This document shows positions 32,740 through 41,186 of a stretch of DNA of 64,000 nucleotides, in pieces (the stretch's first letter is position 1; each line of letters begins with the position of its first letter). Source of the DNA: Rugamonas rivuli. Its GTDB lineage: Bacteria > Pseudomonadota > Gammaproteobacteria > Burkholderiales > Burkholderiaceae_D. The notes beneath the pieces were generated by a model. The model worked only from the letters and a program-made list of their open reading frames with translations. It had not been told where the DNA came from and searched no databases. The DNA lies in contig NZ_WHUF01000003.1 in NCBI RefSeq assembly GCF_009380165.1, positions 372,001-436,000 on the forward strand, given 5' to 3'. The translations under genes were made by a program, and so were the position numbers.

Positions 32740-34371
32740 TTACTTGGCGTTGCGCGGTTTGGCGAACGCGTCGCCGGCTTTCCACTCCGGCAGCTTGGCG
32801 CCGTTGGCGACCAGGCGGCCCAGGTTCAGCGTGTATTGCGCCGTCTGCACCATGCCCGACAGATCCCAGCTCGCATCGTACTCATCGCTCACCTGATGGT
32901 AGCGCTTGCCGTACGCCTCAGCCTTCGCTTTCGCGCCAGCCGGATCCTTGATGTACTCGCGGCCCGATTCGATCGAGAACGCCGGCACGCCATTCTTGGC
33001 GAAGTTGAAGTGGTCGCTGCGGAAGTAGCCGCCGGCCAGATCAGGCTCGGCTTCCGCGATGTGCATGCCCATGGCCTTGGCCGCCGTCTCGGCCAACTTG
33101 CCCAGCTCGGTGCGCTCGCTGCCCTGGGTGCCGATGTCGCGCGTGGCGCCGACGAAGTTCAGGCTGTCCAGGTTCAGGTTGGCGGCGGTCTTGGCCAGCG
33201 GCCACAGCGGCGATGCGGCGTACGCAGCGCTGCCCAGCAGACCCTGCTCTTCAGCCGCCACCCACAGGAACATCTGGCTGCGCTTGGCCGGCGTGCGCAC
33301 CGCTTCCTGCGCCATCGCCAGCAAGGCTGCCGAACCGGAGGCATTGTCGACCGCGCCGTTGAAGATCGTATCGCCACTATCGCCCTGCTTGCCCAGATGG
33401 TCCCAGTGCGCGCTGTAGATCACCACTTCATCCTTCAGCTTGGGATCCGTGCCCGACACCACGGCCGACACGTTGAATTGCTCGACCTTGCGCACGGCCG
33501 CCTTCATTTCGCCATTCAGCTTGGCCGCCAGCGGCACCGGCTTGAAGTCCTTGGTCTCGGCAGCCGCACGCAGCGCATCGATATCCTGCCCGGCCGCCTT
33601 GAACAGCGCGCGCGCCGTGTCATCGGTCATCCAGCCTTGCAGCTGCGTACCCAGCGTGCCCGCCGCCAGCTGGAAGCGCTCCACGCCCGACCAGCTGTTC
33701 TGGATCACGCTCCAGCCGTACGAAGCGGTCGGCGTGGTGTGAATCAGCAGCACGCCAGCCGCGCCCTGGCGGCGGGCTTCTTCAAACTTGTAGGTCCAGC
33801 GGCCGTAGTAGGTCAAGCCCTTGCCGTTGAAGCGGTTAGGCTGCTCGGCGGTCGGCTGCGGATCGTTGACCATCATGACCAGGATCTTGCCCTTGAGATC
33901 AACGCCCTTGTAATCGTTCCACTGCTCGTCCGGCGCGGTGATGCCGTAGCCGACGAACACCAGGTCCGCATTGAAGCTGTGCGACGCGGTCGCATCGCCC
34001 GGCGCGAACACCCAGTCCTTGCCAAAGCTGATCGGCAGCGCCTGGCCGCCCACTTCCAGTTTCAGCGTGCTCTCGGCCGGCTGCGTCTTCACGCCGGCGA
34101 TCTGCACCGACTGGCGATAGCTGTCGCCATTGCCAGGCTTGAGGCCCAGGGCCAGCGCCTGCGTTTCCAGATAGGCAACGGTCAGATCGGCGCCGCGCTG
34201 GCCGGTGCCGCGGCCTTCCAGCACATCGCTGGCGAGGAAGGCCAAGTGGGCGCGTAACGGAGCTTCCTTCACAACGGCGGCGTTTTTGGCGCTCTCGGCA
34301 TGGGCTGGGAATGCCAGCGCCAGGCTGATGGCCAGGGCGGAGGCAACAAAGGAGGGGGTCATTTTATGCAT
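32740..34371 (-). CDS. M28 family metallopeptidase, secreted
   Basis: 543 residues from ATG 34371, preceded by AGGA. Signal peptide ends in AFPAHA. A PA-type insert follows (NDYKGVDLKGKILVMM, RRQGAAGVLLIHT), then the zinc peptidase core with YSAHWDHLG, GAVDNASGSAALLAMA and the catalytic Glu pair in VAAEEQGLLGS. Further zinc ligands are in NLNLDSLNF and near RSDHFNFAKNGVPAF. These are the usual di-zinc ligands of aminopeptidases such as those of the peptidase M28/IAP family. Likely exported to the periplasm for peptide scavenging. It is divergent from gluQRS by 86 bases. Confidence 0.92.
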   Translation of the reverse strand: MHKMTPSFVASALAISLALAFPAHAESAKNAAVVKEAPLRAHLAFLASDVLEGRGTGQRGADLTVAYLETQALALGLKPGNGDSYRQSVQIAGVKTQPAESTLKLEVGGQALPISFGKDWVFAPGDATASHSFNADLVFVGYGITAPDEQWNDYKGVDLKGKILVMMVNDPQPTAEQPNRFNGKGLTYYGRWTYKFEEARRQGAAGVLLIHTTPTASYGWSVIQNSWSGVERFQLAAGTLGTQLQGWMTDDTARALFKAAGQDIDALRAAAETKDFKPVPLAAKLNGEMKAAVRKVEQFNVSAVVSGTDPKLKDEVVIYSAHWDHLGKQGDSGDTIFNGAVDNASGSAALLAMAQEAVRTPAKRSQMFLWVAAEEQGLLGSAAYAASPLWPLAKTAANLNLDSLNFVGATRDIGTQGSERTELGKLAETAAKAMGMHIAEAEPDLAGGYFRSDHFNFAKNGVPAFSIESGREYIKDPAGAKAKAEAYGKRYHQVSDEYDASWDLSGMVQTAQYTLNLGRLVANGAKLPEWKAGDAFAKPRNAK

Positions 34372-34457
34372 GATTTCCTGGAGACGTAAAAGATGGTCGC
34401 GGTCCATTGAATTTGCCGCGCGTACATTGTATGCCATCGTCACGCTAAAATGGCGGG

Positions 34458-35369
34458 ATGACTCAGCGCACTCCCTACATCGGCCGTTTCGCCCCCTCGC
34501 CCACCGGCCCCCTGCACATCGGCTCGCTGGTAGCCGCCATGGCCAGCTACCTGGACGCCAAAGTCCACCACGGCCAGTGGCTGGTCCGCATCGAAGACGT
34601 CGACGGCGACCGCAACGTGGCCGGCGCCGACCAGCACATCCTGGCCTCGCTGCAACGCTGCGGCATGCACTGGGATGGCGACGTCACCTGGCAAAGCCAG
34701 CGCACCGGCCTGTATGAACAAGCCCTGCGGCAGCTGGGCGAGCTGATCTACCCCTGCGGCTGCTCGCGCAAGGAAATCGCCGATTCCCAACTGAGCCTGA
34801 CCGGTCGCCAGGCCCAGGCGCTGATCTACCCCGGCACCTGCCGCCATGGCCTGGCGCCCGGCAAGAGCGCCCGCGCGCTGCGCCTGAAAGTGCCGCAATC
34901 GCCGCATTGTGTGCTGCACTTCGACGACCGTTGGGCCGGCCCCGTCAGCCAGGACTTGACCGACGACGTCGGCGACTTCGTCGTCAAGCGCGCCGACGGC
35001 TTCTGGGCCTACCAGCTGGCCGTGGTGGTGGACGACGGCGACCAGGGCATCACCGACATCGTGCGCGGCGCCGACCTGCTCGACTCCACGCCGCGCCAAC
35101 TGTATCTGCAACAGGTATTGAAGCTGCCACGCCCGGCCTACCTGCACGTGCCGGTGGTGGTCAACGAGCTGGGCGAGAAACTGTCCAAGCAGACCGGCGC
35201 GCAAGCCTTCGACCATGGCGCCGAACCGCAGCAACTGCTACAGGACGCCTTGCAGCCAGCCGCCCGCTTCCTCGGCATGGACGTGCGCGCCGACAGCATC
35301 GCAGCGTTCTGGCAAGCCGCCGTGCCCGCGTGGGTACAAGTTCTGCGGAATCTACCGAATCCCGGCTAA
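34458..35369 (+). CDS. gluQ: glutamyl-Q tRNA(Asp) synthetase
   Basis: 303 residues, the length of GluQRS, which lacks the anticodon-binding domain of GluRS. Class-I motifs: RFAPSPTGPLHIGS (HIGH box) and NELGEKLSKQTGA (KMSKS-like) near residue 240. A zinc-type cluster YPCGCSRKEI with a later Cys (PGTCRHG) is present. The enzyme charges queuosine of tRNA-Asp with glutamate. It is followed 68 bases later by a CYTH/CHAD gene. Confidence 0.92.
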   Translation: MTQRTPYIGRFAPSPTGPLHIGSLVAAMASYLDAKVHHGQWLVRIEDVDGDRNVAGADQHILASLQRCGMHWDGDVTWQSQRTGLYEQALRQLGELIYPCGCSRKEIADSQLSLTGRQAQALIYPGTCRHGLAPGKSARALRLKVPQSPHCVLHFDDRWAGPVSQDLTDDVGDFVVKRADGFWAYQLAVVVDDGDQGITDIVRGADLLDSTPRQLYLQQVLKLPRPAYLHVPVVVNELGEKLSKQTGAQAFDHGAEPQQLLQDALQPAARFLGMDVRADSIAAFWQAAVPAWVQVLRNLPNPG

Positions 35370-35437
35370 CTTCGACATCGATCAACACCGGCCATCGCGT
35401 GCGCTGCGCGCCCCGGCTTTTCCTCTACACTGAACCC

Positions 35438-36937
35438 ATGGAAGTCGAACTCAAACTCCTGCTCTCGCCCGCCGACAACGACAAGCTGCTCCAGCATCCG
35501 CTGATCGCCGCCCATGCGCGCGCGCCGGTGCGCACGCAGCAACTGTCGGCCCGCTACTTCGATACGCCGGACCTGCACCTGCTGCGCCACGGCGCCGGCC
35601 TGCGCGTGCGCAAGATCGACGGCACATGGATGCAGACCATGAAGGCCGGCGGCAGCGTGCAAAGCGGCCTGCATCGCCGCAACGAATGGGAAGGCCCGGT
35701 CGACCGTCCGTGGCCGCGCCTCGGCAAGCTGCGCAAGCTGATCGGCGACCAGCAGCAATGGCTGGACGTGCTCGCCGCCGACGACCTGAAAGCGCGGCTG
35801 GAGCCGCTGTTCGTGGTGGCGGTGGAGCGCCACACCTGGGATCTGGATGTCGACGGCAACCACATCGAACTGGTGCTCGACCACGGCCACATCGAACGCC
35901 ACGGCCGCCACGTCCCCATCAACGAAGTCGAGCTGGAACTGAAGGACGGCGACCCGGCCAGCCTGTTCGCCTTCGCGCTGCGGCTGCAAGAGCAGGTTCC
36001 CCTGCGACTCAGCAACACCAACAAGGCCGAGCGCGGCTACATGCTGTGCCGCCAGACCGGCACCGTGCCCTGCCGCGCACAAGGCCTGCAACTGGCGCCG
36101 GACGCCACGGCGGCCGATGCCCGGCTGGCCATCCTCAACAACTGCCTGCAACACATTCAACGCAACGAAACCGCCGTCATCGAAGGCGACGACGCGGAAA
36201 CGCTGCACCAGATGCGCGTGGGCGTGCGCCGCCTGCGCTCGGCGCTGAAGCTGTTCGAAGCGGCCGCACCCTGCCCGCCCGCGCTGCTGGAAGACATCGT
36301 CTGGCTGGGAACGGAACTGGGTGCCGCGCGCGACTGGGACGTGCTGTTGGCATCGACGCTGGCCCACATCCAGGCCACGCCGGGCGGCCGCAGCGGCGTG
36401 CTGGATTTGCAGGCGCTGGCGCTCAAGGCGGCCCACGCAAAACGGAGCGAGGCGGCGCAAGCCCTGCTCTCGCAGCGCTACACGCGCCTGCTGCTGACGA
36501 TGGGTTGCTGGATGCAGCAGCCGGCGCCGGAAGGCCTGGAAGAACCCGCGCAGGACTTCGCCAACCGCATCATGAAGCGCCTGCACAAGAAGCTGCTGAA
36601 ACGCGCACAGCGCATGGATGAGAGCGAACCGGCCAGCATCCACCGCACGCGCATCGCCGCCAAGCGCGCCCGCTACGCATTGGAATTCTTCCACTCGCTG
36701 TACGGCGGCAAGGCATTGCGCACCTATCTGAAAACCCTGTCCTCCACGCAGGAGCAACTGGGCAGCCACAACGACCTGGTAGTCGCCGACCGGCTATTGC
36801 GGGAGTTGAACCAGCAGCATGACGCCGCCGCCGCAACCATCCAGTTCGCGCGCGGCTATCTGCAAGCGCTGCAAACCTCGCGCACGCCCGACCTGGGCGC
36901 GATCCGCGCGGCGCTGCACGCGCTGCGGCTGCCGTAA
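35438..36937 (+). CDS. CYTH and CHAD domain protein (inorganic triphosphatase-like)
   Basis: 499 residues from the ATG at 35438 (MEVELKLLL); a long upstream in-frame extension runs over gluQRS in another frame and is excluded. The N-terminal ExExK signature of CYTH phosphatases is Glu2, Glu4, Lys6. Basic and acidic tunnel residues follow (RYFDTPDLHLLRHGAGLRVRK, WMQTMKAGG, EVELELKDGD). The CHAD domain starts near residue 225 with conserved His motifs (LHQMRVGVRRLRSALKLFE and IHRTRIAAKRARYALEFF). The CYTH part would hydrolyse tripolyphosphate; CHAD binds polyphosphate. Confidence 0.9.
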   Translation: MEVELKLLLSPADNDKLLQHPLIAAHARAPVRTQQLSARYFDTPDLHLLRHGAGLRVRKIDGTWMQTMKAGGSVQSGLHRRNEWEGPVDRPWPRLGKLRKLIGDQQQWLDVLAADDLKARLEPLFVVAVERHTWDLDVDGNHIELVLDHGHIERHGRHVPINEVELELKDGDPASLFAFALRLQEQVPLRLSNTNKAERGYMLCRQTGTVPCRAQGLQLAPDATAADARLAILNNCLQHIQRNETAVIEGDDAETLHQMRVGVRRLRSALKLFEAAAPCPPALLEDIVWLGTELGAARDWDVLLASTLAHIQATPGGRSGVLDLQALALKAAHAKRSEAAQALLSQRYTRLLLTMGCWMQQPAPEGLEEPAQDFANRIMKRLHKKLLKRAQRMDESEPASIHRTRIAAKRARYALEFFHSLYGGKALRTYLKTLSSTQEQLGSHNDLVVADRLLRELNQQHDAAAATIQFARGYLQALQTSRTPDLGAIRAALHALRLP

Positions 36938-36947
36938 TCGACTGGGG

Positions 36948-37340
36948 TTAGCGCGCCTGCTGCGGACGGTATTTGGATTCCACCGTCCAGGTAAGCGTGG
37001 CCGGGCAATTGGCATGCATTACCGCTGCCAACGCCTCATCTGCGTCCACATCCGCCTGCTCATACTGCTTGGTGCCGGCTATCTTGAAGTGCAACAACGG
37101 CGAGGCGGAGCTGGCCGTCTTGGACAGCATCGGATAAAAGCCGCGCTCTGCCAGTATCTTGCGGCAAGGCTCGATGTCCTTCATCTGGTCCGACTCCAGC
37201 TCGATCTTGAGCAGCCAGTTGACGGCATATCCTTGCACCGCCTGCTCCACCACAGGATGCATCAGGTCCGACGGCACGGTGGCGGCAACCGCCATCAACG
37301 GGGCACTCAACAACAAGGCGGAAGCAATCTGACGCAACAT
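36948..37340 (-). CDS. secreted hypothetical protein
   Basis: 130 residues with signal peptide MLRQIASALLLSAPLMAVAA. The mature part contains LLKIELESDQMKDIEPCRKILAERGFYPMLSKT, with two Cys (PCRK and NCPATLTW) able to form one disulphide. I do not recognise a family. It lies in a convergent position with the CYTH/CHAD gene and 27 bases before the LysE gene on the same strand, but no shared role is suggested. Confidence 0.6.
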   Translation of the reverse strand: MLRQIASALLLSAPLMAVAATVPSDLMHPVVEQAVQGYAVNWLLKIELESDQMKDIEPCRKILAERGFYPMLSKTASSASPLLHFKIAGTKQYEQADVDADEALAAVMHANCPATLTWTVESKYRPQQAR

Positions 37341-37367
37341 CGTAAATCCTAATAATTTGCTAAAACG

Positions 37368-37967
37368 TTATGATATCAGGATAGGGTAAAGCGTGGCGAC
37401 CAGCAGCAGCGCCATGGCCACGTTGAAGATCCGCACCGAGCGCGCATCCTGCAGCACGCGCCGCATCGCCACGCCGAACAGCGCCCACGAGCCGACGCAG
37501 AATATCCCGATCACGCCAAACACGCCGGCCAGCGCCGCCACGTCCAGCACCTTGAAGCCAGGCGGCAGATACGTGGTCAGCGCGCCGATCGCCATCACCC
37601 AGGCCTTGGGATTGATCCACTGGAAGCCCGCCGCGCCGATAAAGCCCATCGGCTTGGAAGCGCTGGCCTGCTCGGCACTCATCGGCGCCGCGTGCGCCAG
37701 CTTCCACGCCAGCCACAGCAGGTACAAGGCGCCCGCATACTTGAGGATAATCTGCAGCATAGGCACTTGCTCGAACACCGCGTGCAAACCCAGGCCGGTG
37801 GCGAAGATCATGAACGTGAAGCCGCAGCAGATGCCGAACAGATGCGGCAGCGACCGTGCGAAGCCGTAGTTCAGGCCCGAGGCCAGCATCATCGTGTTGT
37901 TGGGGCCGGGCGTGATGGTGGTGACGGCGGCAAAGGTACAAAGCGGGAACAGCAGATCGGGCGACAT
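37368..37967 (-). CDS. LysE family amino-acid exporter
   Basis: 199 residues from the ATG at 37967 (MSPDLLFPLC). Upstream in-frame residues are not hydrophobic and were excluded. Six hydrophobic segments, and the LysE/RhtB signature TPGPNNTMMLASGLNYG near residues 19-35, typical of the family. The second conserved motif is GAAGFQWINPKAWVMAIGA near 115. The family exports amino acids such as lysine, threonine or homoserine; the substrate is unknown. It is transcribed away from the neighbouring LysR gene's end. Confidence 0.88.
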   Translation of the reverse strand: MSPDLLFPLCTFAAVTTITPGPNNTMMLASGLNYGFARSLPHLFGICCGFTFMIFATGLGLHAVFEQVPMLQIILKYAGALYLLWLAWKLAHAAPMSAEQASASKPMGFIGAAGFQWINPKAWVMAIGALTTYLPPGFKVLDVAALAGVFGVIGIFCVGSWALFGVAMRRVLQDARSVRIFNVAMALLLVATLYPILIS

Positions 37968-38081
37968 GGGATTATCCGGTGGCAGGAATGAACCCTCATT
38001 GTATGGAAAGTGTACTTTACTGTACCGGCACACTTATCCAAACAGTGAGCATCAGTGTACTGGTCATATCGCCGATACGAA

Positions 38082-39035
38082 TCAGCCCCGCTTGCGCTGC
38101 CGGCCCAGCAGCTTGTAGAAGCTCTCCAGCTCGCGTCCGATCAGGTCCTGGCCGTTCTCGATGACGAAGTCCTGGAACGCCGCCGCCACCTTGGGTATCG
38201 GCTGCCCGGTCAAGTGCATGATGTGCCAGTCCGCTTCGACCGGGTTCTCCTGCATCGGCAGGATGGCCAGCAGGCCGGATTCGAATTCCAGTCCGCAGGC
38301 GTGCACCGACAAGAAACCCAGTCCCAGCCCCGCCGACACCATGCGCTTGATAGCCTCGTTGCTCGACACCTCGGACCCGAATTCCAGCGGATGCCCGGCC
38401 TCGCGCAGCAAGCGCTCCACCGCCGTGCGCGTACCCGAGCCGCGTTCGCGCACCATCAGGTTGGCCGCCGTCACATCGTTGAGCGTGATCTTTTTCTTCT
38501 TCATCAGCGGATGCGCGGGACTGGCGACAAACGCCATCGGATGCCGCGCAAACTTGGCGGCGTTGGTGCGCAGCTCGCGCGGCGGCGTGCCCATGATGGC
38601 CAGCTCGATCTCGTGCCGCGCCAGCATCTGCACGATCTCCGCCCGGTTGCCCACCTGGAGCTTCAGCCGCACGTCCGGGCGCTCCAGCGTGAACGGCACC
38701 AGCAACGGCGGCAGCAAGTGCTCCGCCGTCGTCACCGCGCCGATGCGCAAGGTACCGCTGGTGACGCCCTGCAGCGCCGCCAGCTCGTCGCCGGCCTGCT
38801 CCCACAGGCGCAGGATGCGCTCGGAGAATTCCACCATCACCTCGCCGGCCGCCGTCAGCTGGATGTTGCGGCCGACCTTGCGCGTCAACGGAATGCCGGC
38901 GATTTCCTCCAGTGTGCGGATTTGCAACGACACCGCAGGCTGCGTCACATGCAGCGCGTCCGCCGCGCGCGACACGCTCTCATGGCGCGCTACCAATACC
39001 AGCGACTGTAGCTGGCGAAAGCTGGCGTGATACAT
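38082..39035 (-). CDS. LysR family transcriptional regulator
   Basis: 317 residues. Typical N-terminal HTH (SFRQLQSLVLVARHESVSRAADALHVTQPAVSLQIRTLEE in parts; residues 5-45) and an effector domain of the type-2 periplasmic-binding fold (GTLRIGAVTTAEHLLPPLL from about 93). It resembles CbbR/CysB-type regulators. It is divergent from a HAD-like gene and an NDH-2 gene with a 99-base gap, a standard LysR arrangement, so these are its likely targets. No RuBisCO genes are present. Confidence 0.9.
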   Translation of the reverse strand: MYHASFRQLQSLVLVARHESVSRAADALHVTQPAVSLQIRTLEEIAGIPLTRKVGRNIQLTAAGEVMVEFSERILRLWEQAGDELAALQGVTSGTLRIGAVTTAEHLLPPLLVPFTLERPDVRLKLQVGNRAEIVQMLARHEIELAIMGTPPRELRTNAAKFARHPMAFVASPAHPLMKKKKITLNDVTAANLMVRERGSGTRTAVERLLREAGHPLEFGSEVSSNEAIKRMVSAGLGLGFLSVHACGLEFESGLLAILPMQENPVEADWHIMHLTGQPIPKVAAAFQDFVIENGQDLIGRELESFYKLLGRQRKRG

Positions 39036-39134
39036 AAGTCATTCCTTATCGATTATAGAAAATGTTTAATTTTTCTTTTGTTCATTGTACCCGTATATTC
39101 ATAATCATCTGACATCGTTTTAAGCGAGACCGAC

Positions 39135-39836
39135 ATGAGCATCGACGTGATCTTCCTGGGCCTGGACGGCGTACTGTTCGACACCGAAGCGCTGCACCTT
39201 GCAGCTTGCAATGCAGCGTTCTGCAACGCCGGCCTGTCGGTACGCTGGACACTGCCGGCGCTGCGCGCCGCAGCCGCCACTCATGGATATGCACGCGCCA
39301 TCGGTTCCGCCATCGCCTGCGAGCTGCTCTCCCGCGACAAGGCCCGCGTGGCCGAACTGTTCGCCGACAAGCACCGCCAGTTCCATCAGGCGATCAGCGC
39401 CAAGCCGCCGAAAGCGCTGCCCGCCGCGCTGGCCCTGATCGACGACGCGCTCAATGCCGGCTGCAAGATCTGCGTGCTGACCGACCTGCCGGCTCCGGCC
39501 ACGTCGGCGCTGCTGACGGGCTGCTTCGGCGCCGATGTCAACAGCCTGTTCACGGTCGTCACCGGCGGTGCCAATTTCGACGGCCCTGCCGGCACCGGCC
39601 CCTACGCCCGCGCACTGAACGCCATGGGCGTCGCGCCGCAGGACGCCATCGCCATCGACACCGCCGTACCCGGCCTGCGCGCCGCCGGCGATGCCGGCTT
39701 GTGGACCGTGTCCGTCGCCCCATACGGCAACGACGTGGTGCGTCCACGCCAGTTCATCACCTTCGACGCACTGCGCGAACTGCATTCCAGTCCCTACACG
39801 CCGGACCAGCGCGCGAAGCACGAGCTGGCGGCGTAG
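39135..39836 (+). CDS. HAD-like protein lacking the nucleophilic Asp
   Basis: 233 residues resembling CbbY/PGMB-type HAD hydrolases. Motif I reads IFLGLDGVLFDTE; canonical members have IFDLDGVLFDTE, so the nucleophile Asp is Gly here (ggc versus gac) while the second Asp is kept. Motif II is CVLTDLPA, and the C-terminal AIAIDTAVPGLRAAGDAGL keeps the acidic/Gly motif. The loss of the nucleophile makes phosphatase activity doubtful, and a binding or regulatory role is possible. It is followed 57 bases later by an NDH-2 gene and divergent from a LysR gene. Confidence 0.82.
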   Translation: MSIDVIFLGLDGVLFDTEALHLAACNAAFCNAGLSVRWTLPALRAAAATHGYARAIGSAIACELLSRDKARVAELFADKHRQFHQAISAKPPKALPAALALIDDALNAGCKICVLTDLPAPATSALLTGCFGADVNSLFTVVTGGANFDGPAGTGPYARALNAMGVAPQDAIAIDTAVPGLRAAGDAGLWTVSVAPYGNDVVRPRQFITFDALRELHSSPYTPDQRAKHELAA

Positions 39837-39892
39837 GACGACGCGGCCGCAGAGCCGCAGCACAGATTTTCTTACTTATCTGGAGGCGTAAT

Positions 39893-41167
39893 ATGGAAAC
39901 CATCGTCATCTTAGGAGGCGGTGCGGGTGGACTCGAACTCGCAACCCGTCTTGGCGACACACTCGGCGCCGGCAAGCGCGCCCGCGTGCTGCTGGTGGAC
40001 CGCAACCCAGGCCACTTCTGGAAGCCCCTGCTGCACACCGTCGCATCCGGCAAATGCGATCCCCGCGTGGAGGAGCTGTCCTTCCCCGCGCAGGCCATGG
40101 AGCACGACTTCGAATTCATCCAGGGCGAAGTACTGTGCATGGACCGCGCACACCAGACCATCACGCTGGCGCCGCGCAAGCATAGCGGCAGCGACGGCGT
40201 CTGCCGCACCATCGCCTACGACAAGCTGGTGCTGGCACTGGGCGCCGTCACCAACTTCTACAACGTGCCCGGCGCCGCCGACCATGCGCTCACGCTCGAC
40301 AGCGTGGACGACGCCGAAACCTTCCGCCGCCGCTTCATCGACGCCTGCATCAAGGCCGGCGAACAGAAAACCCAAGTGGACGTGGTCATCGTCGGCGGCG
40401 GCGCCACCGGCGTCGAGCTGGCGGCGGAGCTAAGCAACAGCGCCCGCGCACTGGCCGCCTACCGCGTGCACACGCTGAACCCGGAAACCGACATCCGCAT
40501 CAGCGTCATCGAACGCGGCCAGCACCTGCTGCCGCAACTGCATCCGCAGCAGGCCAACCGCGCCGCGCGCCAACTGCGCTCGCTCGGCATCGACGTACTG
40601 ACCGGTACCGCAGTCGCCCAGGTGACAGCGGACGCCGTGATCGATGCCGCCGGCATCGCCCACCGCGCCGACCTGACCTTGTGGGCCGCCGGCGTCGAAG
40701 CGCCGCAGCTGTGCGCGACGTTTGGACTCGCAGTCAACAATCTGCGCCAGATTGTTGTGGATTCCAGCCTGTGCTCGACCAACGACAGCCAGATCTACGC
40801 GCTCGGCGATTGCGCCAGCTATGTGTGCCCGATCAAGGGCGCCGCGCCGCCACGCGCACAGGTCGCGCATCAGCAGGCGATGTTCCTGGCCGACCTGCTG
40901 TCGCGCCGCAGCGGCACGCCGCGCCCGGACTTCCGCTACCACGACTACGGCTCGCTGGTATCACTGGGGCCGCAGACCGCGGTGGGCGTACTGACGGGCG
41001 CCGTTACAGGCAAGAGCATCCGCGTGGGCGGCGCGACGGCGAGCCTGCTGTACCAGCTTCTATACCAGAAGCACCTGCTCAATCTGCACGGCACGGCGCG
41101 TGTGATTACGCAGGCGCTGGTGGACTGGCTGCGAGCGAAAATTGTGCCGCCGGTGAAGCTGTACTAA
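39893..41167 (+). CDS. type II NADH dehydrogenase-like NAD(P)/FAD oxidoreductase
   Basis: 424 residues with TGGAGG 7 bases before the ATG. Two Rossmann loops: FAD GGGAGGLE (residues 8-15) and NAD GGGATGVELAAEL near 165. ALGDCASY near 302 is the second FAD motif. The C-terminal part (HDYGSLVSLGPQTAVGVLTG, LLYQLLYQKHLLNLHG) fits NDH-2, with an amphipathic/hydrophobic tail for membrane contact. It would oxidise NADH with quinone without proton pumping. Regulated probably by the divergent LysR protein. Confidence 0.88.
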   Translation: METIVILGGGAGGLELATRLGDTLGAGKRARVLLVDRNPGHFWKPLLHTVASGKCDPRVEELSFPAQAMEHDFEFIQGEVLCMDRAHQTITLAPRKHSGSDGVCRTIAYDKLVLALGAVTNFYNVPGAADHALTLDSVDDAETFRRRFIDACIKAGEQKTQVDVVIVGGGATGVELAAELSNSARALAAYRVHTLNPETDIRISVIERGQHLLPQLHPQQANRAARQLRSLGIDVLTGTAVAQVTADAVIDAAGIAHRADLTLWAAGVEAPQLCATFGLAVNNLRQIVVDSSLCSTNDSQIYALGDCASYVCPIKGAAPPRAQVAHQQAMFLADLLSRRSGTPRPDFRYHDYGSLVSLGPQTAVGVLTGAVTGKSIRVGGATASLLYQLLYQKHLLNLHGTARVITQALVDWLRAKIVPPVKLY

Positions 41168-41186
41168 GGAGATATCGCCGTATAAT

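Noticed and set aside
39893..41167. Frameshift or fusion joining the HAD-like gene and the NDH-2 gene (a long frame spans both)
   Set aside because: The upstream part of that frame is a shadow of the HAD gene; each gene has its own ribosome site and start.
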